A stretch of 64,000 bases of DNA, taken from Swingsia samuiensis. Lineage in GTDB: Bacteria; Pseudomonadota; Alphaproteobacteria; Acetobacterales; Acetobacteraceae. The stretch's first letter is position 1. Each line of letters starts with the position of its first letter. A program made the translations under genes and the position numbers. Positions 26,178 to 36,624 of this stretch are shown here, in pieces. Under the pieces are notes generated by a model. That model was not told the origin of the DNA and searched no databases. It saw nothing but the letters and a program-made list of their open reading frames with translations. The stretch covers positions 2,012,001 through 2,076,000 of the forward strand of contig NZ_CP038141.1 of NCBI RefSeq assembly GCF_006542355.1, written 5' to 3'.

Positions 26178-26961
26178 GGTTGTCTGGCCGGAAGCCTGTA
26201 GCAATAACGTATAATTCTTTGGACTCTTTGCGTGAAGCAGGGGGTTTTACGTGTTTTACAGATTGGAACGCGTGTTTCATGGTGTTTAACATTTGGTGTT
26301 CCGTTCCTCCTTGAAACACTTTAGCGATGAACGTTCCGCCATCTGCTAGGACGTGCATGGCAAAGTCCAATGCGCCTTCTGCGAGCCCCATAATACGTAA
26401 GTGATCTGTTGCGGCATGACCTGTTGTGTTGGGCGCCATATCAGACATCACAAGATCAGCAGGGCCGCCAAGGATGGTTTTTAGGCGGTCAGGCATATCA
26501 GGGTCTGTGAAGTCACCTTCGATAAAATCAGCGCCATGAACTGGGTCAATTGGGAGCAAGTCAACACCGGCAATGTGCGCGGCACCTCTTTTGATCGCTA
26601 CTTGAGACCACCCGCCAGGAGCTGCTCCGAGATCGATAATACGAGATTCAGGTTTGATAATTTTAAACCGATCATCAATTTCAATGAGTTTAAAGGCTGC
26701 GCGTGAACGCCAGCCTTGCTTCCGTGCTGCAGCTACGTAAGGGTCATTTAATTGGCGGTTTAACCATCTTTGTTGAGCTGTTGTACGACCACGCGCTGTT
26801 TTTAAGAAAACAGTTTTATTGCGAGCAGTTTGAGAAGTAGATGCATCAAGAGAAGCATCTTCTACACCGGGTGTTGATGTGCTTTTTAATGCCTTTCCAG
26901 GAATTCTATTGGCATCATTATTTTTTTTACGTGAATTTGAGCGAAATTTAGAAGAGCTCAT
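26167..26961 (-). CDS. rlmE: 23S rRNA (uridine-2'-O-)-methyltransferase RlmE (FtsJ)
   Basis: Methylates U2552-type uridine in the peptidyl-transferase region of 23S rRNA. The 264 residues carry a Lys/Arg/Ser-rich N-terminal extension of about 65 residues, then YVAAARKQGWRSRAAFKLIEID, the SAM loop IIDLGAAPGGWSQVA and VMSDMAPNTTGH. The K-D-K-E catalytic set (Lys in RAAFKL, Asp in SDMAP, Lys in FIAKVFQGG) is visible. It overlaps ppx by ATGA, so the pair is coupled. Confidence 0.93.
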   Translation of the reverse strand: MSSSKFRSNSRKKNNDANRIPGKALKSTSTPGVEDASLDASTSQTARNKTVFLKTARGRTTAQQRWLNRQLNDPYVAAARKQGWRSRAAFKLIEIDDRFKIIKPESRIIDLGAAPGGWSQVAIKRGAAHIAGVDLLPIDPVHGADFIEGDFTDPDMPDRLKTILGGPADLVMSDMAPNTTGHAATDHLRIMGLAEGALDFAMHVLADGGTFIAKVFQGGTEHQMLNTMKHAFQSVKHVKPPASRKESKELYVIATGFRPDNLKN

Positions 26962-28085
26962 ACAGATAAATAACTTTCAAAAGGCATGTGAGGCTGTATC
27001 CCAACACGAAAATGGCTCTTTGGACGATACGAGTGTGAACGAATACGATAGTTTCGTGCCATACGCAAAAGCATTCCGTCCCTCAGCCCACGATCTGCTA
27101 TGGTTATTTTGTTGATTGGCCAGCTTTGATGGATAGCTTCAAAAATAGCGCAACCCGGAAGAACGTATTTAACACGCTCTTTTCCAACGCAGGGATGTAA
27201 CCCTCGTAAATTATTTGGAATCTCTTGTAAGGTTTTAATGGCTTCCTTCATGACAGAACCGGGAAGTGTAATGCCATCAATAAGTGAGCGGTCGTATTGA
27301 GGTAAACGAAGGGCTATTCCAGCAAGTGTCGTGACTGTACCAGAAGTCCCAAGCAGGCAGGTTTGACCCTTACTCACCTCATCACGAATACGATGTGTCG
27401 CTTCAAATTCAGAAAGAAGGCTTTTCACATAAGAGACCATTTTTTTGTAAGAAATGGCATCATGGCCTTCGCCAAACATTTCCTGAAGAGCAATCACACC
27501 AGTAGGTAAGCTCACCATACCAATTAATGTCTGAGTTTTGCGTTTATGATCTATCTGAACCCATGCAATTTCGGTTGACCCACCGCCAATATCAAAAATA
27601 ATACCTCGTTTATGAACAGCACGAGCGTAATGTTGAGCCGATGGGAAAAGAGGAGAGCAGCTTTCTAGGGCAAGCTCAGCTTCTTCACGCGCTGTAATAA
27701 TATCGATTGTAAGACCGATTTCTTTCTGAACACGGTCTAAAAATTCTTTTCCATTAATTGCCTGACGGCACGCTTCAGTTGCAACAGCCTGAACATGGGA
27801 GAGTGGCCATTGTGTCATGCGGTCTGCACAAATTTTTAGAGCATCAAGGGTGCGTCTCATAGCGTCTTCCGCCAAAAAGCCGCTTCCTCTTAAGCCTTCT
27901 CCGAGTCGAACAGCACGGTTGAAATTATCAACTACTCGAAACCCTCGTGCTGTTGGTGCAGCAATCATAAGGCGGCAATTATTCGTTCCTAAATCGATAG
28001 CGCCAAAAAAAGGTCCTGCAAGACGAGGTGCCATTGAAGAAGTTGAAAAATGTGAGCTGAGAGTTTGTTGACCACCCTGTTTCAT
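26958..28085 (-). CDS. ppx: Ppx/GppA-family phosphatase
   Basis: An exopolyphosphatase or guanosine-pentaphosphate phosphohydrolase of the actin-like ATPase fold. The 375 residues show GAIDLGTNNCRLMIA (first phosphate loop), TEACRQAING, and the second loop IIFDIGGGSTEIAWV. The C-terminal HD-type domain of longer members is missing, as in many Alphaproteobacteria. Whether polyphosphate or pppGpp is preferred cannot be read. It leads the ppx-rlmE pair. Confidence 0.88.
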   Translation of the reverse strand: MKQGGQQTLSSHFSTSSMAPRLAGPFFGAIDLGTNNCRLMIAAPTARGFRVVDNFNRAVRLGEGLRGSGFLAEDAMRRTLDALKICADRMTQWPLSHVQAVATEACRQAINGKEFLDRVQKEIGLTIDIITAREEAELALESCSPLFPSAQHYARAVHKRGIIFDIGGGSTEIAWVQIDHKRKTQTLIGMVSLPTGVIALQEMFGEGHDAISYKKMVSYVKSLLSEFEATHRIRDEVSKGQTCLLGTSGTVTTLAGIALRLPQYDRSLIDGITLPGSVMKEAIKTLQEIPNNLRGLHPCVGKERVKYVLPGCAIFEAIHQSWPINKITIADRGLRDGMLLRMARNYRIRSHSYRPKSHFRVGIQPHMPFESYLSV

Positions 28086-28202
28086 TTTCGATTAGGCTCC
28101 CGGCCTAGCGCTCCTTAGACCTTAAATTAATTATATAATAACATGTTTCTACTTAACGCAGTAAAGTGAGAAAAATATCATTAAAAAAAATAATTATCGT
28201 AC

Positions 28203-28231
28203 TTGCGTTTTATGATATTGATCTTTATGTA
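28203..28231 (+). promoter_or_regulatory. Sigma70-type promoter for tRNA-Gln
   Basis: TTGCGT and TATGTA separated by 17 bases; the -10 ends 13 bases before the mature tRNA 5' end at 28245. Match and spacing are good. Confidence 0.5.
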
Positions 28232-28244
28232 ACTTTTGGCCGCT

Positions 28245-28318
28245 TGGGAGATAGTTTAGCGGTAGAACTACCGGCTCTGACCCGGTCAGCCCTGGTTCGA
28301 ATCCAGGTCTCCCAGCCA
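28245..28318 (+). tRNA. tRNA-Gln (anticodon CTG)
   Basis: Acceptor TGGGAGA/TCTCCCA, then G and encoded CCA. The anticodon stem ACCGG/CCGGT closes the loop CTCTGAC, which gives CTG and reads CAG. The T-loop GGTTCGAATCC is intact. The first position is U, as in many glutamine tRNAs. Confidence 0.95.
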
Positions 28319-28387
28319 AAAATACTAAAAATAAAAATTATATCTTCCCATAGGGGGGGATATTGGTTTAAGAGGACCTGCCAACAG

Positions 28388-28423
28388 CCGGAAGGGCTAT
28401 TTGGCCCCCGGTTTATATATTTT
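28388..28423 (+). terminator. Terminator-like hairpin between tRNA-Gln and guaB
   Basis: CCGG-AA-GGGC pairs with GCCCCCGG around a 6-base loop, leaving a two-base bulge, followed by TTTATATATTTT. It probably ends the tRNA-Gln transcript. It could also lie in a guaB leader. Confidence 0.55.
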
Positions 28424-28441
28424 AAGATTCTTTACATATAA

Positions 28442-29950
<1,509 letters not shown>

Positions 29951-30003
29951 TATTTTTGTTTTAAGCCCTCGCATAATTTAGATAAAAAGGTTAGGGGGTC
30001 AAC

Positions 30004-31299
30004 ATGACCCCTTCAGCCCGCCTTTCTGGTGCTATTGATCTGCTTTGTGCGATTCAGAATGCACCCCGCCGCCCAGCCGATGCTACTGCGAATACATTCT
30101 TCCGCGAACGTCGTTATATAGGCGGTGGAGATCGGCGGACTATTTCAAATCTTGTTTGGGATGTTTTAAGAGGGTGGCGCCGTTTACATTGGCATTTACA
30201 AAATACGAAAGGTGATATTTCACCACGGATTTTGTGTGCGGCTTCCATGGTTCTTTCAGGTAATTCTATGGAGCATGTGCGCCAGCTTTTTTCTGGTGAA
30301 CGATATGCTCAATCGCCTCTAACGTCGCGTGAAGATATTGCGCTTAAAACACTTGAGGGCAAAGAGCTCTCTCAGCAAAAGCAACCAATTGCCGTTCGGT
30401 TAGAATATCCAGATTGGATAGAGAGTTTGCTTAAAGAAACATTTGGTTCAAAAATGCCAGATGAGATGGAAGCTATGCTTGGCCTTCCAACGTTGGATTT
30501 AAGAGCGAATTTATTAAAAGTAACTCGGGAAGAGGCCCTGAATGCGTTAAAGCGTGAATCATTACATGCTACTGCAACACAGCTTTCCCCTTGGGGTATT
30601 CGGCTTGAAGGGCGCCAACCGGTTACAGCCGCCCAAGCTTTTAAAGATGGTTTAGTTGAAATTCAGGATGAAGGGTCACAATTGGTAGTTGCTGCTGCCG
30701 ATGCACACCCTGATCAGAGGATTGTTGACTATTGTGCTGGAGCAGGAGGGAAGACGCTTGCTTTAGCTATGGCTATGAACAACAAGGGCCATATCGTTGC
30801 GTGTGATGTGCATGAAAAACGTCTTGAAGGGGCTGTTAAGCGGCTTAGGCGTGCAGGGGTGCATAATGTAGAGCGCCACCTCATAACGGTAGGAGATAAA
30901 TGGGTTAAACGTCGTGCAAAAAGCTTTGACCGGGTTTTGGTTGATGCTCCTTGCTCAGGCACGGGAACATGGCGCCGAAACCCAGATGCAAGGCTGCGCT
31001 TAACCCCGCAGGATATAGAAGAGTTAGTTCAAAAACAGGCTGAAATTTTAGACAGGGCTGCTTCATTAGTAAAACCCGGTGGACGCATGATTTATGCAAC
31101 TTGTTCTTTATTGACGCGTGAGAATGATGAACAAATCTCTGCTTTTTTAAAGCGTAATGATAATTTTGTATTACTTCCCGCAGATGAAATGCCAGAATTG
31201 CTTCCTAAAATACTTCGAGAAAAGTCCTCTTTTTCTTTGACACCTTTACGCAATGGAACAGATGGCTTTTTTGCATGTGTTTTAAAGAGAAAAGAATAA
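30004..31299 (+). CDS. RsmB/NOP-family rRNA (cytosine-5-)-methyltransferase
   Basis: SAM-dependent RNA m5C methyltransferase, 431 residues. The N-terminal NusB-like helical part (about 1-140) precedes the catalytic domain with VDYCAGAGGKTLALA, VDAPCSGTGTWRRNPD (Cys) and YATCSLLTRENDEQ (catalytic Cys). AGGGGG precedes the ATG. The target (16S rRNA position) is assumed from the family and could differ. It is followed one base later by the antiporter gene. Confidence 0.88.
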   Translation: MTPSARLSGAIDLLCAIQNAPRRPADATANTFFRERRYIGGGDRRTISNLVWDVLRGWRRLHWHLQNTKGDISPRILCAASMVLSGNSMEHVRQLFSGERYAQSPLTSREDIALKTLEGKELSQQKQPIAVRLEYPDWIESLLKETFGSKMPDEMEAMLGLPTLDLRANLLKVTREEALNALKRESLHATATQLSPWGIRLEGRQPVTAAQAFKDGLVEIQDEGSQLVVAAADAHPDQRIVDYCAGAGGKTLALAMAMNNKGHIVACDVHEKRLEGAVKRLRRAGVHNVERHLITVGDKWVKRRAKSFDRVLVDAPCSGTGTWRRNPDARLRLTPQDIEELVQKQAEILDRAASLVKPGGRMIYATCSLLTRENDEQISAFLKRNDNFVLLPADEMPELLPKILREKSSFSLTPLRNGTDGFFACVLKRKE

Positions 31300-31300
31300 A

Positions 31301-33118
31301 ATGCCGTATGATATTTTTATAGGAGTTGCGGCAACATTTGGTGCAGGAACACTCGCTCAATGGGTGGCATGGCGCTTTCGTCTTCCTGCAATTGTTTTGC
31401 TGTTTACGATTGGCTTATTATTAGGGCCTGGCTTTGGTGTTTTACATCCCTCAGAAACAATGGGGTGGGTTTTTAGACCATTAGTCTCCTTATTAGTGGC
31501 TATTGTTGTTTTTGAAGGGGGGATGGCGTTAGATATTCGCCATTTAAAGGAAGCGGGCGAGGGCGTTGCTCGTTTAACTATGGTTGCGCTTCCAATCAAC
31601 TGGGTATTAGGGGCTGTTGCAGCGCATTATGTTGGTCATTTTGAGTGGGGCTCTTCTTTATTATTTGGTGCAATTATTGTTGTTACAGGGCCAACCGTTA
31701 TTTTGCCGCTGTTAAGAAGTGCAAAATTAAAGCCTAGGGTTGCCTCTTTTTTACGGTGGGAAGCTATTGTTAATGACCCATTGGGAGCTATTTTAGCCGC
31801 GGTTGTTTTACAACTGATGCTGTTGCATGTTGATTTAAATACGGGTGTTTTCTTTACGCACACATTGCCAGATCTTTTGGCTGCAACCATAGAGTCTGTT
31901 GCAGCAGGAATTTTACCTGCTTATCTGATACGCTATTTGTTTATTAGAGATATGATGCCTGAGTTATTGAAAACTCCGGCGCTTATTACACTAGCCCTTT
32001 TGATTTTTTCTGCGTGTAATATGGAAATGGAAGGGGCAGGATTAATTGCCGTTACAATATTTGGAATGGCCTTAACTAATCTGCACATCCCTGGTCTTTC
32101 TGAAATACGACGTATTAAAGAATCTATGGTGATGCTTGTTGTATCCGTTTTGTTTATTTTGTTAACGGCTGACCTGCATCGTGAAGTATTAGAACATCTT
32201 TCTATATCTATTTTCGTACTAACATTAGTTGTGTTGTTTGTTGTTCGCCCGTTAGGGATATTTCTATCTACCCTTGGGACCAGTATGCCATGGAAAGAGC
32301 GTGTTTTTGTTGGCTGGATTGCTCCTAGAGGAATAGTCGCAGCGGCTGTAGCGGGCGCGGCAGGTATAAGATTAAAAGAAGCAGGCTACCACTCAGCTGA
32401 TCTTATTATGCCTGCTGTTTTTGCTGTTATTGCCGTTACAATGATTTTGCATGGGTTTTCGTTGAGGCCTTTTGCTCGAGCTCTTAAGCTCACACTTTCC
32501 AATAACCCGGCGATTGCGATTGTGGGGGCTAATAACTGGTCTATTGATTTTGCTGGGTGCTTATCACGCGAGAAAATTCCGGTCTTGCTCGTTGATAATC
32601 GTTCAAATGCTCTTAATATAGCTCACAAACGGCATATCCCTATCTTCCGAACAGAGCTTTTATCGCAACATGGGCAAGAAGCGTTGGAAGAACGGCCGGT
32701 AGACTATCTTATTGCGACGACAGCAGATGGAATTTACAATGGCATGGTTTGTGGCCATCTAGCACCTTCAATGGGGCGGGAGCGTGTGTTTCAAATTAGT
32801 CCAGGGGTGGCGCGTTTAGATTTTTATCATGGATTATCAAGGGATGCTCGCGGGAAGGTTCTCGGAGAACCTGCGTGGAATTACACCTTGTTTGAAAATT
32901 TGTATGCGCAAGGGTGGAGATTTTTATCCCGGGTCGTTACGGAAGAAGATATTGAGACTTTTGGAGCAGATGAAGAAAGGTTGGATATTCTTATCAGTCG
33001 GAAAACCTCAATTCTCATTCGCTCGGCCGAAGACCCAACTAAAATCACTCCGAATGTCGGAGATGTGATGGTCTCAATGGCACCTCTAGTGATCAAGAAC
33101 ACAGGAGTAACAGCTTAG
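31301..33118 (+). CDS. CPA1-type Na+/H+ antiporter with C-terminal nucleotide-binding-like domain
   Basis: A 605-residue transporter with about 12 membrane helices in residues 1-395, including ATFGAGTLAQWVAWRFRLP at the start and FEGGMALDIRHL. The segment WEAIVNDPLGAILAAVV holds the paired Asn-Asp ion site typical of electroneutral CPA1 exchangers. A soluble TrkA-N-like part follows (AIVGANNWSIDFAGCLSREKIPVLLVD), suggesting control by a nucleotide. It exchanges Na+ or K+ for H+ across the inner membrane. It overlaps the convergent L,D-transpeptidase gene by four bases. Confidence 0.86.
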   Translation: MPYDIFIGVAATFGAGTLAQWVAWRFRLPAIVLLFTIGLLLGPGFGVLHPSETMGWVFRPLVSLLVAIVVFEGGMALDIRHLKEAGEGVARLTMVALPINWVLGAVAAHYVGHFEWGSSLLFGAIIVVTGPTVILPLLRSAKLKPRVASFLRWEAIVNDPLGAILAAVVLQLMLLHVDLNTGVFFTHTLPDLLAATIESVAAGILPAYLIRYLFIRDMMPELLKTPALITLALLIFSACNMEMEGAGLIAVTIFGMALTNLHIPGLSEIRRIKESMVMLVVSVLFILLTADLHREVLEHLSISIFVLTLVVLFVVRPLGIFLSTLGTSMPWKERVFVGWIAPRGIVAAAVAGAAGIRLKEAGYHSADLIMPAVFAVIAVTMILHGFSLRPFARALKLTLSNNPAIAIVGANNWSIDFAGCLSREKIPVLLVDNRSNALNIAHKRHIPIFRTELLSQHGQEALEERPVDYLIATTADGIYNGMVCGHLAPSMGRERVFQISPGVARLDFYHGLSRDARGKVLGEPAWNYTLFENLYAQGWRFLSRVVTEEDIETFGADEERLDILISRKTSILIRSAEDPTKITPNVGDVMVSMAPLVIKNTGVTA

Positions 33119-33624
33119 TTAGCTTCTACTTCGATCGTATCAAGGCCTTCGCTTAAACATTGGCGAAGGTCTTTTTCGTTTAAGGCTATGCATCCTTCCG
33201 TAAATCCACTCGCGGGCGGGAGGTGCAGAAAAATAGCTGAGCCTCGACCAGGAATGGGTGGAGCATCATTCCAACCCAGAACAATGCAAATATCATAAGT
33301 GTGATCCTCTCTCCATAACTGTTCATGGGAACCTTCATGAGGGAGATTGACATGCTGATTATAGTGAATGTGTGTTGGATCATCGCACCAGCCATCTTTA
33401 AGGCTGATCGGTTGAATAGGAATGTTTAAAGGTGTGATAGGTTTATTAAGACGATCGGCTCGATAAAAAATTTTTTGCAACGGAAGTATACCCACAGGCG
33501 TTGTATAATCACCTTCCGTTTTGTCTTGATTTAAGCCGTTTTTTCCAATGAGAGCGGTAAACTTTTGTTGATTGAAGTATAAAAAAGCCTGAGAATCTTC
33601 GATTTTCAAAATAGCTTTCTTCAC
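33115..33624 (-). CDS. L,D-transpeptidase (YkuD) family protein
   Basis: 169 residues with the YkuD catalytic signature: HIHYNQH, FLHLPPASGFTEGCIALNEKDL, giving His134 and Cys145. YkuD enzymes cross-link or trim peptidoglycan peptides. No signal peptide is visible, so a cytoplasmic or non-classically exported role is possible. It is a single gene facing the antiporter, with the response regulator divergent on the other side. Confidence 0.82.
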   Translation of the reverse strand: MKKAILKIEDSQAFLYFNQQKFTALIGKNGLNQDKTEGDYTTPVGILPLQKIFYRADRLNKPITPLNIPIQPISLKDGWCDDPTHIHYNQHVNLPHEGSHEQLWREDHTYDICIVLGWNDAPPIPGRGSAIFLHLPPASGFTEGCIALNEKDLRQCLSEGLDTIEVEAN

Positions 33625-33783
33625 AAAACTGTTTCCTTTTTGCTCAATCTTTGTAATATTTTAACCGATAAGTGCTTTAAGAGTATTCCTTAAATGAATA
33701 TCTTTTAAAGATTAATGCACTATTTTGAGTGCGACACATAGCGGATGTGACATTTTCCGCCGAGACAAGACGAGATAGGTACT

Positions 33784-34521
33784 ATGGCAGGAACCCGCCC
33801 CATCCTCGTAGTTGATGATGATGACACATTGAGATCACTCCTTGCTGAGCAACTTCGCCACGGCGGAGAGCTTGAAGCGGTTGAGGCTTCTTCTGTAGCT
33901 TCAGCGCGTGAGCTTGTGAATCGGCCAGGAGCACGTTACGACGCAATGCTTTTAGACGTTACGTTACCAGATGGTGATGGACGTGATTTTTGCTCCGAAT
34001 TAAGAAAAGCTGGTGTACGGATGCCAATCATTATTCTGACAGGATCAGATGATGAAAGTGATGTCGTACGTGGATTAGATGCTGGTGCAAATGATTATGT
34101 AGCGAAGCCATTTCGGATTGGCGAATTGCTTGCACGACTTAGAGCCCAGCTTAGAATATTTGAAAATAGTGAAGACGCTGTTTTTGATGTTGGTCCGTAT
34201 GTATTTCGTCCATCGTCAAAACTATTGGTTGAAAAAGCGAAGAATCGTCGTATCCGCTTAACTGAAAAAGAAGCTGCAATCTTAAAGTTTCTGTATCGTG
34301 CAGGGCATAGGCCTGTAGCGCGGCAAGTGCTGTTAAATGAGGTATGGGGTTACAACGCTGCTGTCACCACACATACTCTTGAGACACATATTTACCGTTT
34401 GCGTCAGAAGATTGAGCCTGATCCCAATAAAACGTCTTTGCTAATAACAGAAGGCGGGGGATATCGGTTAGAAGCAGAAACACATCATGCTGTTTCTGCT
34501 CCTGCCTTTATGCCGGCTTAA
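33784..34521 (+). CDS. OmpR-family response regulator
   Basis: 245 residues: a receiver domain (about 5-120) with acidic pocket VDDDD, phosphoacceptor Asp58 (LLDVTLPDGDG), Thr in IILTGSD and Lys in DYVAKPF. A winged-helix DNA-binding domain (about 140-235) follows, with RLTEKEAAILKFL and THTLETHIYRLRQKIEPD. No sensor kinase is adjacent, so the partner and targets are unknown. It ends just before the xthA terminator hairpin. Confidence 0.9.
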   Translation: MAGTRPILVVDDDDTLRSLLAEQLRHGGELEAVEASSVASARELVNRPGARYDAMLLDVTLPDGDGRDFCSELRKAGVRMPIIILTGSDDESDVVRGLDAGANDYVAKPFRIGELLARLRAQLRIFENSEDAVFDVGPYVFRPSSKLLVEKAKNRRIRLTEKEAAILKFLYRAGHRPVARQVLLNEVWGYNAAVTTHTLETHIYRLRQKIEPDPNKTSLLITEGGGYRLEAETHHAVSAPAFMPA

Positions 34522-34533
34522 AATAACAACAAA

Positions 34534-34569
34534 GCCGGTTATGATGGATTTATGTCCATCATAACCGGC
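34534..34569 (-). terminator. Rho-independent terminator of xthA
   Basis: A perfect 15-pair stem (34534-34548 with 34555-34569) around a 6-base loop, followed on the minus strand by T-rich TTTGTTGTTATTTT. The hairpin overlaps the last codons and stop of xthA. It could also stop plus-strand transcripts of the response regulator, although no T tract follows on that side. Confidence 0.7.
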
Positions 34570-35336
34570 ACGTGGTCTGACGGGGTTTCCCAGTCACGGG
34601 CGTGACTTAAGACAGTGATATTTTGAACTTTTTCTTTTAAATCTGGTGAGATCCAGATGTGGTCAAGGCGACGGCCACGATTGGATTTTTTCCAATCTTT
34701 ATTACGATAAGACCACCAAGTATAGAGTTTTTCACTTGCCGGAATAATTTGCCGCATTGCATCAATAAAGCCAGTATTTATCCATTCGTTAAGGCTTTCT
34801 GTCTCTACGGGGGTGTGGCTAACTATTTTTAAAAGTTGTTTATGGCTCCATACGTCATTTTCTAGAGGTGCAATATTTAAATCCCCTACTAAGATACTCC
34901 GAGTAGGAGGTGTTTTTTGAAACCAGTTGGTCGTTTCTTTTAAAAAATTTAATTTATGAGCGAATTTTTCATTTTCTGTAGGATCTGGAATATCACCGCC
35001 GGCAGGAACGTAAAAATTATGTAATAGAATAGGTGCGTCTGGAGTGCCGATAGAGACAGCAAGGTGGCGGCAATCTTTTTTCCCGCACCATTCAGGGAAG
35101 TGATCCACTAATTCTAAAGGGTAGCGTGAGAATATAGCGACGCCGTTATAACTTTTCATTCCTTTATAAAGGTAGTGAGGAAGTCCTAGGTCATCTAAGG
35201 CGTGTTGAGGAAAAAGGTCGTCATGTACCTTTGTTTCTTGAAGGCAGATAATATCTGGCGTTTCTTCTTCGACAAGCTTTCTGAGTAAAGGAAGCCTTAG
35301 ACGGAGAGAATTAATGTTCCATGTTATGATGCGCAT
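34539..35336 (-). CDS. xthA: Exodeoxyribonuclease III / AP endonuclease
   Basis: Cuts at abasic sites in base excision repair and degrades 3' ends. I start at the ATG at 35336 (MRIITWNINSLR), giving 265 residues; the longer frame adds 49 unlikely residues. Motifs: CLQETKV (Mg ligand Glu), VGDLNIAP (Asp, Asn), RLDHIW and a C-terminal DHVPV with catalytic His. The last codons form one arm of the terminator hairpin. It is divergent from the dipeptidase gene. Confidence 0.94.
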   Translation of the reverse strand: MRIITWNINSLRLRLPLLRKLVEEETPDIICLQETKVHDDLFPQHALDDLGLPHYLYKGMKSYNGVAIFSRYPLELVDHFPEWCGKKDCRHLAVSIGTPDAPILLHNFYVPAGGDIPDPTENEKFAHKLNFLKETTNWFQKTPPTRSILVGDLNIAPLENDVWSHKQLLKIVSHTPVETESLNEWINTGFIDAMRQIIPASEKLYTWWSYRNKDWKKSNRGRRLDHIWISPDLKEKVQNITVLSHARDWETPSDHVPVMMDINPS

Positions 35337-35392
35337 AGAATTTAGCGAGCACCTCTCTTGTGTATTGCGTGAAGTTATACAATGTAAAATAC

Positions 35393-36394
35393 ATGATTGA
35401 TTTACATGACACACTCCTAACGTTCGATACTCATATTGATATTCCTTGGCCGGATCAAAATGATGCGTGGACTGAAAATACATCCCGTAAGTTTGATACC
35501 CTTAAAGCTCACAAAGGTGGACTGAAAGCTGTTTGTTTAGCCGCTTACATTCCTCAAGGCAGTAGGGATGAGAATGGGCATGAAGAAGCATGGCAGAGGG
35601 TTCAGGCCATGTTGGATGTCATAACTCGTTTAAATGGGAAAAAGGCTGATATCCAAGCTAAGGTATGCCACGGGTCCAAAGATATTAAGAAGGCTGTAGA
35701 GGCTGGGTCTATTGCTATAGTTCCGGCAATAGAAAATGGATATGCCCTCGGAGATAAGCCTGAACGTATCGAATTTTTAGCTCAAAAATATGGAGTTCGA
35801 TATATGACACTTACTCATAATGGGCATAACCTTCTAGCAGATGCGGCTATTGCACGGTCTGATTTAAATGATGCGTCAACCTTACATGGGGGGCTGTCTG
35901 CGTTAGGAAAAAAAACGATCCAGATAATGAATAAACATGGCGTACTTGTTGATGTATCGCATGCGGCTAAATCAACAATGATGCAGGCTTCTGAGATTTC
36001 TGAAGTCCCTATATTCGCTAGTCATTCATGTGTGCGAACATTATGCGACCATCCCCGTAATTTAGATGACGAGCAGCTGGATCGACTGAAAGAAACAGGG
36101 GGGTTAATACAGATTACAGCTATGAGTCCTTTTTTACGAAAAGGTGGTGGTGCGACAACAACAGATCTTGCCCAACATGTGGCTTATGTTGCAGATCGCA
36201 TTGGGGTTGAACATGTTGGGGTCTCATCTGATTTTGATGGTGGAGGAGGAATAGAGGGCTGGCAAAGTGCTTTGGAGACACCCAATGTCACGCTCGCTTT
36301 AGAAAAAATTGGTTTTAATAAGGATGACATTTCTAAAATATGGGGTGGGAATATGTTAAAGTTACTTAATAAATCAGAAGAAATGAAAGTCTAA
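35393..36394 (+). CDS. Membrane-dipeptidase-like (M19) metallopeptidase
   Basis: A 333-residue peptidase of family M19. I start at the ATG at 35393 (MIDLHDTLLTF); a GTG at 35360 would add 11 residues. The binuclear zinc site is visible: THIDIPW (His14, Asp16), PAIENGYALG (bridging Glu), VDVSHAA and FASHSCVRTLCDHPRN (His ligands), and SSDFDGGGG. No signal peptide is seen, so it is probably cytoplasmic. Members hydrolyse dipeptides, and some act on D-residues. Confidence 0.87.
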   Translation: MIDLHDTLLTFDTHIDIPWPDQNDAWTENTSRKFDTLKAHKGGLKAVCLAAYIPQGSRDENGHEEAWQRVQAMLDVITRLNGKKADIQAKVCHGSKDIKKAVEAGSIAIVPAIENGYALGDKPERIEFLAQKYGVRYMTLTHNGHNLLADAAIARSDLNDASTLHGGLSALGKKTIQIMNKHGVLVDVSHAAKSTMMQASEISEVPIFASHSCVRTLCDHPRNLDDEQLDRLKETGGLIQITAMSPFLRKGGGATTTDLAQHVAYVADRIGVEHVGVSSDFDGGGGIEGWQSALETPNVTLALEKIGFNKDDISKIWGGNMLKLLNKSEEMKV

Positions 36395-36624
36395 TTAAAA
36401 GAGGAAGAAAGCATTTTATCATGGTGTTTTTAACTGATTACTCGGGAGATAAGCACCATATAAGATTATTTATTTCGTCATTCAGAAAGACCTGTTTTTT
36501 CTAAGCGAGTGATTAAAAAATAGGCAATCTGATATCAAAGCTGGTGGAGCTTGGGTTTCATCAATTTGTCATGGGGAAACCCACAGACTTGTCCACACAA
36601 ACGGTGGATGACTGAAAAAGGACT

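Noticed and set aside
36590-36600. DnaA-box-like TTGTCCACA upstream of uvrC
   Set aside because: A single imperfect site with no cluster of boxes, no AT-rich unwinding element and no dnaA, parAB or hemE nearby. Not evidence for an origin.
36395-36624. Possible small RNA before uvrC (8-pair hairpin at 36552-36583)
   Set aside because: It has none of the conserved elements of 6S, 4.5S or RNase P RNA that I know, and no clear promoter-terminator pair. Too weak to list.
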